Positions 18,111 through 26,535 are shown, numbered from the stretch's first letter. The stretch is DNA of 64,000 bases from Pseudoxanthomonas sp. CF125 (GCF_900104085.1 NZ_FNLD01000003.1:1-64000); one strand, 5' to 3'. Notes: generated by a model from the letters alone, not told the origin. Made by a program: numbers and translations.

Positions 18111-20126
18111 ATGTATCCGGAACTTTTCGAGGCCGTACCCGATGCGCTCGTCCTGGTGGATGGCCAAGGATTGATCGTCCAAACCAACAGCCAGGCCCTG
18201 AGTTTGTTCGGCTATCCGGAAAGCGGGCTCGTCGGCCTCGCGATCGAGATGCTCGTTCCCGAGGGCGCGAGAGCGCGCCACCGCGCGCATCGTTCCGGCT
18301 ACATGTCGCATCCGCATGTGCGCGCGATGGGCGCGACCGGACAGACGCTGATGGGACGTCGCCACGACGGCACCCAGTTCCCGCTGGAGATCGCGCTCAG
18401 CCCGATCAATAACGATGGAACGGTGCAGTACCTGGCTTCCATTCGGGACATTTCCGATAGCCCACGCGCGCGCCAGATGCTGGTCCGCGCCAACTACGAC
18501 GCGCTGGTCGCCCGTTTTGGCCAGCTTGCGCTCGAGTCCAAGGAGGACGAGGACGTCCTCGCCCACGTGCCGCTGCTGCTGGCCGAAAGCCTGGGCATCG
18601 AATCGGTCCTGATCGCATTCGTTTCTGCCGACAACGAACGCGTGGAGATCCGCGCTTCGACCGGGCTTGACGGGCAGGCGTATGCAGACGGTCCGCATAT
18701 CGACCAGCAGATGCTTCTCGCAGCCTTGCGCAAAGGCCGCGCCTGGATGGTGGAAGACTTCTCGTCGGCGAGCGCGCCGGAACGGGCGTTCCCGCTTTCG
18801 CAACCCGCCTCCGGCAGCGCGGCGCTGGTTCCCTTGCAGGACGTGAATCGTCCGATGGGCGCACTGCTGGCATTCTCGCGCCAGCCGCGGAAGTTCGACC
18901 ATGACGCCCTGCATCTGCTGCAATCGTTCGCCAACCTGATCGCCGCTCTGGTGCAGCGGCAGCGGACCCAGGACCAGCTGTCCCATGTTCAACGGCTGGA
19001 TGCATTGGGGCAATTGACCGGCGGCATCGCACACGACTTCAACAATCTGCTCACCATCATGTCCGGCAATCTGCAATTGCTGGAATCGGAATACGAAGGA
19101 ACGTCGGAGGCGCGCGAGCTGATCGACAGCGCGCTGCGCTCGGTTACCCGCGGCGCGGAACTGACGGCGAAACTGCTTTCGTTCGCGCGGCGGCAGCGGC
19201 TGGTTCCGCAGGCCGTGGATCTGAAGGCGATGCTCCACGACTTGAACCAGATGCTCAGGCGAACCCTGGGCGACTCGATCCGCTTGCGCATCGTCTGCCC
19301 GGACGGCCTGCCGAGCGCGCATGCGGATCCGGCGCAGCTGGACACGGCACTGGTGAACCTGGCCCTCAATGCGCGCGACGCGATGCCGCGCGGCGGCGAG
19401 ATCACCATCGAAGTGAGCAGGACGGCAGGGGGCGGCGGCGCTCCGGCGGATCTTCCGATCGGCGACTACCTGTTGATCACCGTGTCCGATACCGGGCGCG
19501 GAATGAGCCAGTCCACGCTGGATCATGCGATGGAACCTTTCTTCACCACCAAGGAAGCCGGGCGCGGCAGCGGACTTGGACTGAGCATGGTGCATGGCTT
19601 CTCCAAACAGAGCGGCGGCGACTTGTGGATCGACAGCGCACTTGGATACGGCACCCATGTCCACCTTTGCCTTCCCGTCGACCGCGGCGGCGGTACGCTG
19701 AAGAGCGCCCAGCCAGCGGCGAATCCGCATGGGACGGGCGAAACCATCCTGGTGGTGGAAGACGAGGACTCCGTCCGCCGCATTGCCGTGGCGTTCCTGC
19801 GCAAGGCGGGTTACCGGGTCACGGAAGCGGCGAGCGCGGATGTTGCCTTGCGCGAACTGGATGCCGACGACCGCATCGCCCTGCTGTTCACCGACGTGCT
19901 GTTGGGCGAGGGCGGCAACGGCAAGGAACTGGCGACCGCCGCGCTGCGGTTGCGGCCGGATCTGCCGATTCTGCTCACCTCGGGGTTCGAGCAGAAACCG
20001 TCCCCTTCCGTGCATGCGGAAATGGAGCCGGTTTCCTTCGATCTGCTGCGCAAGCCCTACCGCCGCGAGCAATTGCTGGATGCGGTCAGGCAATCGCTGC
20101 TGCAGGACGGCGCCGGCCGGGATTAA
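18111..20126 (+). CDS. PAS-GAF hybrid sensor histidine kinase with C-terminal receiver
   Basis: The protein has 671 residues with no membrane segment, so it is cytoplasmic. Residues 5-120 are a PAS domain (LFEAVPDALVLVDGQGLIV, then LGxR/HDGTQFPLEI), about 130-285 a GAF-like region, and 300-365 the dimerisation domain with the phospho-His in ALGQLTGGIAHDFNNLLT. The ATPase domain has NLALNARDAMPRGGE, VSDTGRGM and GRGSGLGLSMV. The C-terminal receiver has VVEDEDSVRR, Asp in LLFTDVLLGE and Lys in LRKPYRREQ. It is 7 bp downstream of the OmpR-type regulator. The stop codon overlaps that of the convergent Fnr-like gene by 3 nt. Confidence 0.92.
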   Translation: MYPELFEAVPDALVLVDGQGLIVQTNSQALSLFGYPESGLVGLAIEMLVPEGARARHRAHRSGYMSHPHVRAMGATGQTLMGRRHDGTQFPLEIALSPINNDGTVQYLASIRDISDSPRARQMLVRANYDALVARFGQLALESKEDEDVLAHVPLLLAESLGIESVLIAFVSADNERVEIRASTGLDGQAYADGPHIDQQMLLAALRKGRAWMVEDFSSASAPERAFPLSQPASGSAALVPLQDVNRPMGALLAFSRQPRKFDHDALHLLQSFANLIAALVQRQRTQDQLSHVQRLDALGQLTGGIAHDFNNLLTIMSGNLQLLESEYEGTSEARELIDSALRSVTRGAELTAKLLSFARRQRLVPQAVDLKAMLHDLNQMLRRTLGDSIRLRIVCPDGLPSAHADPAQLDTALVNLALNARDAMPRGGEITIEVSRTAGGGGAPADLPIGDYLLITVSDTGRGMSQSTLDHAMEPFFTTKEAGRGSGLGLSMVHGFSKQSGGDLWIDSALGYGTHVHLCLPVDRGGGTLKSAQPAANPHGTGETILVVEDEDSVRRIAVAFLRKAGYRVTEAASADVALRELDADDRIALLFTDVLLGEGGNGKELATAALRLRPDLPILLTSGFEQKPSPSVHAEMEPVSFDLLRKPYRREQLLDAVRQSLLQDGAGRD

Positions 20127-20845
20127 CCGCAGTCGGCGGTCTGCAACAACTCGTTCATCGATGCCGGGTCGCGCAAGGTTATTTCCTTGCCTTGTACGGC
20201 GATGAACCCTTTGTCCTGCAGACGCGATAGCGCGCGGGTCACGGTTTCCAGCTTGAGCGCGAGGAAGCTGCCCAGGTCGGCGCGGGTCATGCGCAGGATC
20301 ATGTGCTGCCGGCTGAATCCGAGCGAACCCAGCCTGGTCGCCATATCCAGCAGAAAAGACACTACCCGCTGATCGGCCGACAACGTGCCCAGAGTCAGCA
20401 TCCAGTTCCAGTCGCGCCGGATTTCGGCCGCCAGGAACGAAGTGATGCGCTGTTCGAATTCCGGCAGGGAACCGCAGAGGTCCGAATACGGCAGTTCCCA
20501 CACTTCGCCGGTATCCAGGGCGATAGCGTCGCACGCATAGCTCTCTATGCCTAGCGAGTCCAGACCCAGCATGTCGCCGCGCATCCTGAAGCCGGTGATC
20601 TTTTCACGGCCGTCGGCGCTGGTCAGGCAGGTTTTGAAAAAGCCCGCGTGCACCAGAAACAGGGAATGGCGCGGCTGACCCGCGCGGAATACATGCTCCT
20701 TGGCCTTCAGCGTGCGATGACGCAGGGGAATTCCCCGCAGCAACTCCTCCATGTCGCGGGTGATCTGCCTGGTCTCCGGACAACCGTGCGTCGCACCGGA
20801 CAGGTAATCGCTGGATTGATCATGGGATTCTCGAACCTGGAGCAT
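20123..20845 (-). CDS. Crp/Fnr-family regulator without the Fe-S cysteines
   Basis: This encodes 240 residues from ATG 20845 (GAGG 8 nt upstream); a GTG at 20854 is the alternative start. An N-terminal cyclic-nucleotide-like barrel and dimer helix are followed by an HTH, LRMTRADLGSFLALKLETVTRALSR. The recognition helix keeps E-x2-(S/T)-R (ETVTR), the residues by which E. coli FNR reads TTGAT, so it should bind FNR-type boxes. The N-terminus has one Cys (HGCPETR) and no CxxC, and the position of FNR C122 is Trp (GEVWELP), so [4Fe-4S] sensing as in FNR is unlikely. It resembles the Dnr/heme-type or FixK-type branch. An FNR-type box at 20945-20958 lies upstream, consistent with autoregulation or cross-regulation. 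Confidence 0.88.
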   Translation of the reverse strand: MLQVRESHDQSSDYLSGATHGCPETRQITRDMEELLRGIPLRHRTLKAKEHVFRAGQPRHSLFLVHAGFFKTCLTSADGREKITGFRMRGDMLGLDSLGIESYACDAIALDTGEVWELPYSDLCGSLPEFEQRITSFLAAEIRRDWNWMLTLGTLSADQRVVSFLLDMATRLGSLGFSRQHMILRMTRADLGSFLALKLETVTRALSRLQDKGFIAVQGKEITLRDPASMNELLQTADCG

Positions 20846-20944
20846 GGCCGCCACCTCGAAGGATATGGCGGAAGGCTACCCGCTGCGCAACCTGGCAGAA
20901 ATTCAATCAAGTAACCCTGTGTAACGGTTTGTAACTTCGCCCAG

Positions 20945-20958
20945 TTGACTTCGATCAA
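20945..20958 (+). promoter_or_regulatory. FNR/Anr-type box between the Fnr paralogue and the RNR-like gene
   Basis: TTGACTTCGATCAA. For the rightward gene it predicts a start at 20993, with CACTCT at 20981-20986 as -10 and a 22-nt leader. For the leftward regulator the leader would be about 65 nt. Confidence 0.68.
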
Positions 20959-21014
20959 CGGGCCGAACCGCCGGGCGGCGCACTCTGTCGGCGTCAGACC
21001 CAGGGAATCTGCGC

Positions 21015-22016
21015 TTGTCCTTTCCGACAAAATTCACCACGGCTATCGCGGTCGACACATGGGACGCCCACTTCCGCTGGCGCGTGGGCGACGACCTGCA
21101 CGATCGCACCATCGATGCGACCTGGCGGCGCGTCGCCTCGGCGGTCGCGGGCGTAGAAGGCGACGACGCCGGGAAATGGGAACAACGCTTCGTGGAAGCC
21201 TTCCAGGACTGGCGGATAGTCCCCGATGCCCGGCTGCTCAAATGGGCGGGGACCGGTGTGACCAGCATCAGGCTCCACGACCCCCGGGCCACACTCAACC
21301 TTGGGGCATTCGTCGTTCGTCCGCACATTTCGCAGCCATATTTCGACTATGAAGCATTCAGCGACATGGCGGCACTGGCGGTACGATTCCTCGATGACGC
21401 CTGGCTGACCTACGAAGACAAGTCCCCGGTCACGGCTGTTTGCGTGGGCGTGATGGGATTCGCCGACGCCCTGGCGGCATTGGGACTTCCCTATGTAAGC
21501 GAGCAAGCTTGCGAATTCGCATCCGCCGTCGGCGAGGCGCTTTCCATCGCGTGCTCGAAATCCTCGCTGCGACTGATGCAGGAGCGGGGATGCTGCCGGT
21601 CTTCGGCCGGAGCGGACGAATGCGAATCCGTACACAACCCTTGCCAGTCCTCGCGCGGCGCAGCGCGGCACCCAAGAACGACGGCGATCCAAGCACAGCC
21701 CCTGATCGCCTTGTTCGCCAACAACGCCAGCGACGCTCTCGATCCCCTGTCCGGTTCGGCCTGGGACCTGGCGTCGCATCTGCAACTCCCGGCGCAGGCC
21801 GATGCTCCGGACACGCAGCAGATGCTGTTGCAGCAGATCAGAATACGCAGCCTTCTCCAGTCCTGGATCGACGCGCCCATCGACTACCCGCTGGTATACA
21901 GCGGCGATGGCCTGGAGCCGGAAGTGATCTCGGCCTGCAAGCTATTCTCCAGCCAGCGGTATCTGCCGGAACCGCAGTTCCGCAGATCGGAAAGGGCGAT
22001 CTTGAGTTTTGCATGA
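21015..22016 (+). CDS. Truncated ribonucleotide-reductase-like (NrdJ-related) protein
   Basis: This encodes 333 residues from a TTG at 21015, with AGGGA 8 nt upstream. Residues 30-85 match the N-terminus of class II (B12-dependent) reductases (RTIDATWRRVA, FQDWRIVPDARLLKWAGTG). Residues 85-190 match a late part of the fold: a DPRATLNLGAFVV segment like the CNLGSINL loop, AVRFLDDAW, VGVMGFADALAALGLPY. The stretch between these in a full enzyme, holding the catalytic cysteines and the substrate barrel, is absent: the full enzyme exceeds 700 residues. The last 120 residues (LQLPAQADAPDTQQ, IDAPIDYPLVYSGDGLEPE) look more diverged. It cannot be an active reductase as read. It has its own FNR-type box, so a regulatory or accessory role in low-oxygen dNTP supply is possible. 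Confidence 0.62.
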   Translation: MSFPTKFTTAIAVDTWDAHFRWRVGDDLHDRTIDATWRRVASAVAGVEGDDAGKWEQRFVEAFQDWRIVPDARLLKWAGTGVTSIRLHDPRATLNLGAFVVRPHISQPYFDYEAFSDMAALAVRFLDDAWLTYEDKSPVTAVCVGVMGFADALAALGLPYVSEQACEFASAVGEALSIACSKSSLRLMQERGCCRSSAGADECESVHNPCQSSRGAARHPRTTAIQAQPLIALFANNASDALDPLSGSAWDLASHLQLPAQADAPDTQQMLLQQIRIRSLLQSWIDAPIDYPLVYSGDGLEPEVISACKLFSSQRYLPEPQFRRSERAILSFA

Positions 22017-22126
22017 ATCGGATAATCGCCCTACGCAAGCAGCCAGCGGGTTGACCGATGCCATGGTCCGATCGCACACGCATGCAACCAAGCATCGCCG
22101 CGAGCATTTCAACCAGAGAACAGACC

Positions 22127-22501
22127 ATGCAGCTTTCATTCAATCGCTTCGCCAAGGCCATCGCGCGATTCACCGGCCGGCCGGTGAGCTTCGGCCTTGC
22201 CATGCTGATCATCGCGCTATGGCTGGTCACGGGGCCGGTCTTCGGCTTCAGCGATACCTGGCAGTTGGTGATCAATACCGGAACCACGGTGGTGACGTTC
22301 CTGATGGTATTCCTGATCCAGAACACGCAGATGCGCGACACGGAGGCGATGCAGATAAAGCTGGACGAGCTGATCCGGGCGACCGAAGCAGCAAGCAACG
22401 CACTGCTGGACCTGGAAGAGCTGGACGAGGCGACGCTGGACCGCTATCGCGAAACCTACGAGGTGCTTGCGAGGAAATCGCGTTCCGGCGGACCGGAATA
22501 G
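22127..22501 (+). CDS. Low-affinity iron permease family protein
   Basis: This encodes 124 residues from ATG 22127; the frame opens at 22058, but the family begins at the FNRFAKAIARFTGRP segment. Two predicted membrane helices (SFGLAMLIIALWLVTGP, and VINTGTTVVTFLMVFLIQN) are followed by a cytoplasmic acidic helical tail (LDELIRATEAASNALLDLEELDE). The pattern GPVFGFSDTWQLVINTGTTV is the hallmark of this small bacterial family named after yeast Fet4-type permeases. Iron transport has not been shown for the short bacterial forms. Its SD is weak. Located in the low-oxygen cluster, where ferrous iron would be the available form. Confidence 0.85.
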   Translation: MQLSFNRFAKAIARFTGRPVSFGLAMLIIALWLVTGPVFGFSDTWQLVINTGTTVVTFLMVFLIQNTQMRDTEAMQIKLDELIRATEAASNALLDLEELDEATLDRYRETYEVLARKSRSGGPE

Positions 22502-22630
22502 CAGGTGCTGCAGGCGGTTGCGGGACTCCTTCGCATCAGGACAACGGCAAACGCCGCACCTTACCTTCCTGGAATCCCCTGGCGTTTGCGTCTGCGAACA
22601 ACGGGGAAATTCTGCGCGCTAATTGCTTGC

Positions 22631-22972
22631 CTAGCAGGAATATTGCGCCATTCTCAGCGCATGGACCGCATCCAGGAATTCGTCGTAAGCAAGGAAGAAC
22701 GATTTCAATTCCATGGATTTTCCACTGATGGATGCATCTGCCATGCGGCTGTAAGCAGCGGATATGAGGACCTGCCGGCTCTCGAGGTCGGCCAGGGCGC
22801 GGCGCACTTCCGGTTGGTACGGTGTTCCGATCCTCGGCCCCTCGGCCAGGTCCCTGCGCACCATGGCGATGAACCAGGCGCTCCTGTCGACCGCATCCTT
22901 GGCATGCTTGAGCGCCTGCGCTTTTCCCTCGACCGTAAGCTGCGGTGCTTCCAGGAATACGTGCCTGCCCAT
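22631..22972 (-). CDS. Small conserved-looking protein coupled to the second universal stress gene
   Basis: This encodes 113 residues. The ATG at 22972 shares its A with the TGA of the preceding universal stress gene (TGATG), so translation is coupled. The protein is helical and charged (VEGKAQALKHAKDAVDRSAW, RRDLAEGPRIGTPYQPEVRRALADLESRQ in part, LAYDEFLDAVHALRMAQ) and has no signal peptide or membrane helix. I do not recognise the family. A three-helix bundle is likely. Tight coupling to Usp suggests a partner or modulator of the stress protein, which is inference. Confidence 0.65.
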   Translation of the reverse strand: MGRHVFLEAPQLTVEGKAQALKHAKDAVDRSAWFIAMVRRDLAEGPRIGTPYQPEVRRALADLESRQVLISAAYSRMADASISGKSMELKSFFLAYDEFLDAVHALRMAQYSC

Positions 22973-23814
22973 CAGTGCGAATAGAACACGGGCAGGTTGG
23001 CTTCGAACAGCAGTTCCCGGGTCACTCCGCCCAGGGCCCATTCGCGGAACCGCGAATGCCCATAGCCGCCGACGACCAGCATGTTGGCATGCATCTCCGC
23101 GGCGTGGTCCAGCAGCACGGAGGCGATCCGGTTGTCGTGCGACTGTCGCACCTGCACATTGACCTTGACGCCATGGCGGGCCAAGTGGGCCGCGATGTCC
23201 GCCCCCGGCTGCTCGCCGTGGCCGAGTTCTCCCCGAACAGGATCCACCACCAGGACATCGACCGATTCTGCCGCCACCAGCAACGGCAGTGCATCGTGAA
23301 AAGCCCGGGCGCACTCGCGCGTGGGCCGCCAGGCGGCAACGATCCGCTTGGGAGGCATCGGCACTTTGCAACGCGGGGGAATGACCAGCACCGGGCGTCC
23401 CGATTCGATCAGCAAACCGCCGAAATAGGTGCGGGAGATGTCGCCTTCGGTACTGTCCCCCAGCACGCCGGCGATGACGGCCAAGTCGGCGTAGTGCGCG
23501 CAATGGGCCGCCAGCCGGGAAGGTTCGCTGAAGAGCGCTTCGACCAGCCGCACCTCCGTCGAAACCGTTTCCTTCTCCAGTCTCTTCTTCAAGACCGCCA
23601 CGTTCGCTTTTCCCTGCTCCCGCAGCTGCTGATAAAGATCGCTCATGGACACATCCGGCATCAGGCCCCACGGCCCCGCGACCGGCAATGGCAGATTGAC
23701 CATCTCCATGACGGTGAGGTGGGCTTCATGGGCCAAGGCCAGGTCAAGCGCCATGTTCAACGCATAGCTGTCGCCCGAAGTCCCGGTGATGGGTACGACG
23801 ATATCTTTGAACAT
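22972..23814 (-). CDS. Tandem universal stress protein (UspA family), second copy
   Basis: The protein has 280 residues with two Usp domains. The first begins FKDIVVPITGTSGDSYALNMAL; the second carries VVGGYGHSRFREWALGGVTREL, a clear G-x2-G-x9-G-(V/S/T) nucleotide-binding loop, so ATP binding is more likely here than in the other copy. The start at 23814 has GGAGCAGGA upstream. An FNR-type box at 23881-23894 predicts a 32-nt leader. The gene is followed by a coupled small protein. It is divergent from hemN, which has its own box. Paralogous to the gene at 12228-13076 and probably serving the same oxygen-limitation response. Confidence 0.92.
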   Translation of the reverse strand: MFKDIVVPITGTSGDSYALNMALDLALAHEAHLTVMEMVNLPLPVAGPWGLMPDVSMSDLYQQLREQGKANVAVLKKRLEKETVSTEVRLVEALFSEPSRLAAHCAHYADLAVIAGVLGDSTEGDISRTYFGGLLIESGRPVLVIPPRCKVPMPPKRIVAAWRPTRECARAFHDALPLLVAAESVDVLVVDPVRGELGHGEQPGADIAAHLARHGVKVNVQVRQSHDNRIASVLLDHAAEMHANMLVVGGYGHSRFREWALGGVTRELLFEANLPVFYSH

Positions 23815-23880
23815 ATTCCTGCTCCATCGGCATCGCGGTTTCGCGCAGGCGAACTACGCGGCAAATCGGAGCGGTTGGCT

Positions 23881-23894
23881 TTGACCTGGATCAA
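23881..23894 (-). promoter_or_regulatory. FNR/Anr-type box for the second universal stress gene
   Basis: Top strand TTGACCTGGATCAA, reverse complement TTGATCCAGGTCAA, the consensus of this window. Predicted start near 23846. Confidence 0.74.
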
Positions 23895-24030
23895 GCTCCG
23901 GTTGAATCTCCCCGGATGGGAAATCGCGCCGACAGGGCGCCGAAGAGTTGGCGCTCGATCCACGCATGTGCCTGGGTAAGCCGGCATCCCCTTCGGATCA
24001 TCGGGTCTCGTCGGGCGCATTGCCATCGGA

Positions 24031-24044
24031 TTGATCCTGGTCAA
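24031..24044 (+). promoter_or_regulatory. FNR/Anr-type box for hemN
   Basis: TTGATCCTGGTCAA. Centred at -41.5 it predicts transcription from 24079, which is the A of the hemN ATG. A -10-like TAGCCT sits at 24067-24072. No SD is present before the ATG. Confidence 0.74.
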
Positions 24045-24078
24045 GGCGCATGGGCTATGCAGTACGTAGCCTGCGCCC

Positions 24079-25473
24079 ATGCTCGCCCATCCCGCCTTCG
24101 ACACCGCCCTGCTGCAGCGTTACGACCGCCCCGGGCCGCGCTATACCTCCTATCCGACCGCACCGCAGTTCTCGGCCGAATTCGGCGCCGAAGCGCTGCG
24201 CGAGGCCGCCGAAGCCAGCAATGGCGATCCGATACCCCGGCGGCTGTCCCTTTACGTGCATGTGCCGTTCTGCACGAGCCCCTGTTTCTACTGCGGCTGC
24301 AACCGGATCATCACCCGCGATCTTGCGCGTGGCGAGACTTACCTCGCACGGCTCTACCGCGAAATCGCCATGACGGCCGAGCTTTTCGATCGCGACCGCG
24401 AGGTCATCCAGTTGCATTTCGGAGGCGGCACGCCGAATTTCATGTCTCCGGCGCAACTTGGGGAAGTGGTCGGCGCCTTGCGTCGCCAGTTCCATTTTTC
24501 GGATTCGCCCAGTCGCGACCTGTCGATAGAGCTTGATCCGCGCTTCATCTCGCCCGAAGACGTCGGCGCGCTTGCGGCGATAGGCTTCAACCGCACCAGC
24601 CTCGGCGTGCAGGACTTCGATCCCGACGTCCAGGCGGCCGTCAACCGCATCCAGCCGGTCGAAGAAACGATCGCGGTCATCGAAGCCTGCCGCCGCCACG
24701 GCATGCGTTCGGTCAACGTCGACCTGATCTATGGCCTGCCCAAGCAAAGCAGCGCGAGCTTTGCGCGCACGCTGGATACCGTGATCGCGGCCCGGCCCGA
24801 TCGGCTGGCTGTGTACAGTTATGCTCATCTGCCGGGATTGTTCAAGCCGCAAAGGCGGATCGACGCTTCCGACCTGCCGTCCGCGGAAGCCAAACTGGGG
24901 CTGCTGGAACTGGCAATCGAAAAGCTCGGCGTCGCCGGCTATGTCTATATCGGCATGGATCATTTCGCGCTGCCCGGCGATGACCTTGCCCTGGCCCAGG
25001 AGCGCGGCACCTTGCATCGCAACTTCATGGGATACACCACCCATGCCGATACCGACCTGGTAGGACTCGGGGTCAGCGCCATCAGCCACATCGGCGATTC
25101 CTTCAGCCAGAATCCACGCGACTTGCCCAGTTGGCAGACTGCCATCGACGAGGGCCGGTTACCGGTATTCCGCGGCATGCGCCTGAGCGAGGACGACCAA
25201 TTGCGGGCCGATCTGATCCAGCGACTGATGTGCCAGGGCGAAGTGCAGATCGACGCTTTGGAGCGGCGATACGGCATAGATTTTCCGACCTATTTCGCCG
25301 AATCGCTGGCCAAGCTGCAACGCCTGGTCGCCGATGGCCTGGTGCGGATGGAACCGGACCGGATCGTGGTGACATCGCCCGGACGGCTCTTGCTGCGTAA
25401 TATCGCGATGTGTTTCGACCGCTATCTCGACAAGCCTGCCTGCGAACCGCAACGGTTCTCCCGCGCCATCTGA
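24079..25473 (+). CDS. hemN: Oxygen-independent coproporphyrinogen III oxidase
   Basis: The protein has 464 residues, the normal length. It is a radical-SAM enzyme that decarboxylates coproporphyrinogen III to protoporphyrinogen IX in heme synthesis without O2. The [4Fe-4S] cysteines are in FCTSPCFYCGCN (CxxxCxxC). Typical N-terminal RYDRPGPRYTSYPTAPQF, the GGGTPNF loop and the C-terminal HemN domain (MCQGEVQIDALERRYG) are present. Heme is needed for the cytochrome domain of NirK and for NorB nearby. The fnr gene begins 7 bp after the stop, so hemN-fnr is an operon. The FNR-type box ends 34 nt before the ATG and no SD is visible, suggesting a leaderless message. Confidence 0.96.
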   Translation: MLAHPAFDTALLQRYDRPGPRYTSYPTAPQFSAEFGAEALREAAEASNGDPIPRRLSLYVHVPFCTSPCFYCGCNRIITRDLARGETYLARLYREIAMTAELFDRDREVIQLHFGGGTPNFMSPAQLGEVVGALRRQFHFSDSPSRDLSIELDPRFISPEDVGALAAIGFNRTSLGVQDFDPDVQAAVNRIQPVEETIAVIEACRRHGMRSVNVDLIYGLPKQSSASFARTLDTVIAARPDRLAVYSYAHLPGLFKPQRRIDASDLPSAEAKLGLLELAIEKLGVAGYVYIGMDHFALPGDDLALAQERGTLHRNFMGYTTHADTDLVGLGVSAISHIGDSFSQNPRDLPSWQTAIDEGRLPVFRGMRLSEDDQLRADLIQRLMCQGEVQIDALERRYGIDFPTYFAESLAKLQRLVADGLVRMEPDRIVVTSPGRLLLRNIAMCFDRYLDKPACEPQRFSRAI

Positions 25474-25480
25474 GAACCGC

Positions 25481-26245
25481 ATGGAGACGAATGTGAGCGG
25501 CAGTGCTTTCCCGCGCCTGGATCGCCGTACGCTCGCCGACGACGGCGATTCCCTGCATTTCTGTTCGACCTGCGCTTTCTCGCAGGCTTGCCTGTCCGAA
25601 GGCATGGACAAGCGCTCATTGATGGATCTGCACATGCTGGTCGAGCATGTCGGCCCGCTCCATGCCGGCGAGCATATTTTCCGCGAAGGCGATCCGTTCG
25701 AAGCCATCGCCGCGGTCCGCGCCGGCACCGTCAAGACCTACGTGACCAGCCGCGACGGCCACGAGCAGGTGCTGGATTTCCATCTGCCCGGCGAAGTGAT
25801 CGGGCTCAACGCGATCGACGGCGACCGTTATCCCTGCAATGCGGTGGCGCTGGACACGGTGATGCTTTGCCGTTTTTCGTTCCCCCGGATCTCGATACTG
25901 GCAACGCGCCTGCCGGGACTGCAGCAGCATCTGTTTCGCCTGATGAGCCGCGACATCGGCCGCGCCTCGCTGCTGGCCGGTGATTATTCCGCCGACCAGC
26001 GGATGGCGGCGTTTCTGGTAGGACTTTCGCGGCGACTTGCGACACGCGGCTTTTCGCCCGATCGCTTTCAACTGACGATGGCACGCACCGATATCGCCAA
26101 TTATCTGCGGCTCGCGCCCGAAACCGTGAGCCGGGTGCTCAAGCGCTTCCATGATGATGGCTTGCTACAAGTGGACCGCCGCGAACTGCAGCTGCTCGAT
26201 CGCATACAACTCGAAGCGCTCGCTGCGTCGGTGCTGCGGCAGTAA
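25481..26245 (+). CDS. fnr: FNR/Anr-type oxygen-sensing regulator with a complete [4Fe-4S] cysteine set
   Basis: The protein has 254 residues. Cysteines 28, 31 and 37 (HFCSTCAFSQAC) and 130 (VMLCRF) have exactly the spacing of E. coli FNR C20, C23, C29 and C122 (3, 6 and 93 residues), so it should assemble an O2-labile cluster. The sensor barrel is followed by a dimer helix and an HTH, LTMARTDIANYLRLAPETVSRVLKR, whose ETVSR matches E209-S212-R213 of FNR and reads TTGAT half-sites. It is cotranscribed with hemN (7-bp gap). The ATG at 25481 is used; a GTG 12 nt further in has a GGAG before it and is an alternative. It is the best candidate for the activator acting on the boxes in this window. 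Confidence 0.94.
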   Translation: METNVSGSAFPRLDRRTLADDGDSLHFCSTCAFSQACLSEGMDKRSLMDLHMLVEHVGPLHAGEHIFREGDPFEAIAAVRAGTVKTYVTSRDGHEQVLDFHLPGEVIGLNAIDGDRYPCNAVALDTVMLCRFSFPRISILATRLPGLQQHLFRLMSRDIGRASLLAGDYSADQRMAAFLVGLSRRLATRGFSPDRFQLTMARTDIANYLRLAPETVSRVLKRFHDDGLLQVDRRELQLLDRIQLEALAASVLRQ

Positions 26246-26295
26246 TGGCAACAAACGGTGACCGCATGTTGCTGCCCTTTTCCCGCCTCCTCGCG

Positions 26296-26535
26296 CTACC
26301 CCCCGCAGCCACCGCAACATTCGGACGGCAAGCGCTCCAGTTCATCCTCGGCTACTGGATAGCCAGCTTGGCCCATCAGTCTTAGCAGATGGACGGCGTC
26401 GAGGGACGTGGCAACCCGTATCATTTCCCCGGCCTGGTCGATATCGGCCAGCGCTGATGGATCGACCGCTCTAATCGTATGTTCGATGGCGTCGATATCT
26501 GGAATAAAACCGGCGATCTCTATCTTGAACTGCAT
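26296..26535 (-). CDS. Small HMA-like protein with a Cys-rich C-terminal tail
   Basis: The protein has 79 residues. The first 65 follow the beta-alpha-beta-beta-alpha-beta pattern of heavy-metal-associated domains (FKIEIAGFIPDIDAIEHTIRAVDPSA, DIDQAGEMIRVATSLDAVHLLRLMGQAGYP, each shortened here by halves in function of the pattern). The usual CxxC metal loop is missing: GFIPD stands in its place. Instead the protein ends ECCGGCGG, a probable metal site. No signal peptide. It is convergent with fnr and divergent from norB, with a weak FNR-like half-match at 26668-26681 upstream. A copper or iron chaperone for the denitrification enzymes is an inference. Confidence 0.72.
   Translation of the reverse strand: MQFKIEIAGFIPDIDAIEHTIRAVDPSALADIDQAGEMIRVATSLDAVHLLRLMGQAGYPVAEDELERLPSECCGGCGG

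Noticed and set aside
22631-23671. A 346-codon minus-strand frame over the second stress gene
   Set aside because: Only its last 113 codons are real (from ATG 22972); the rest is out of frame with Usp.
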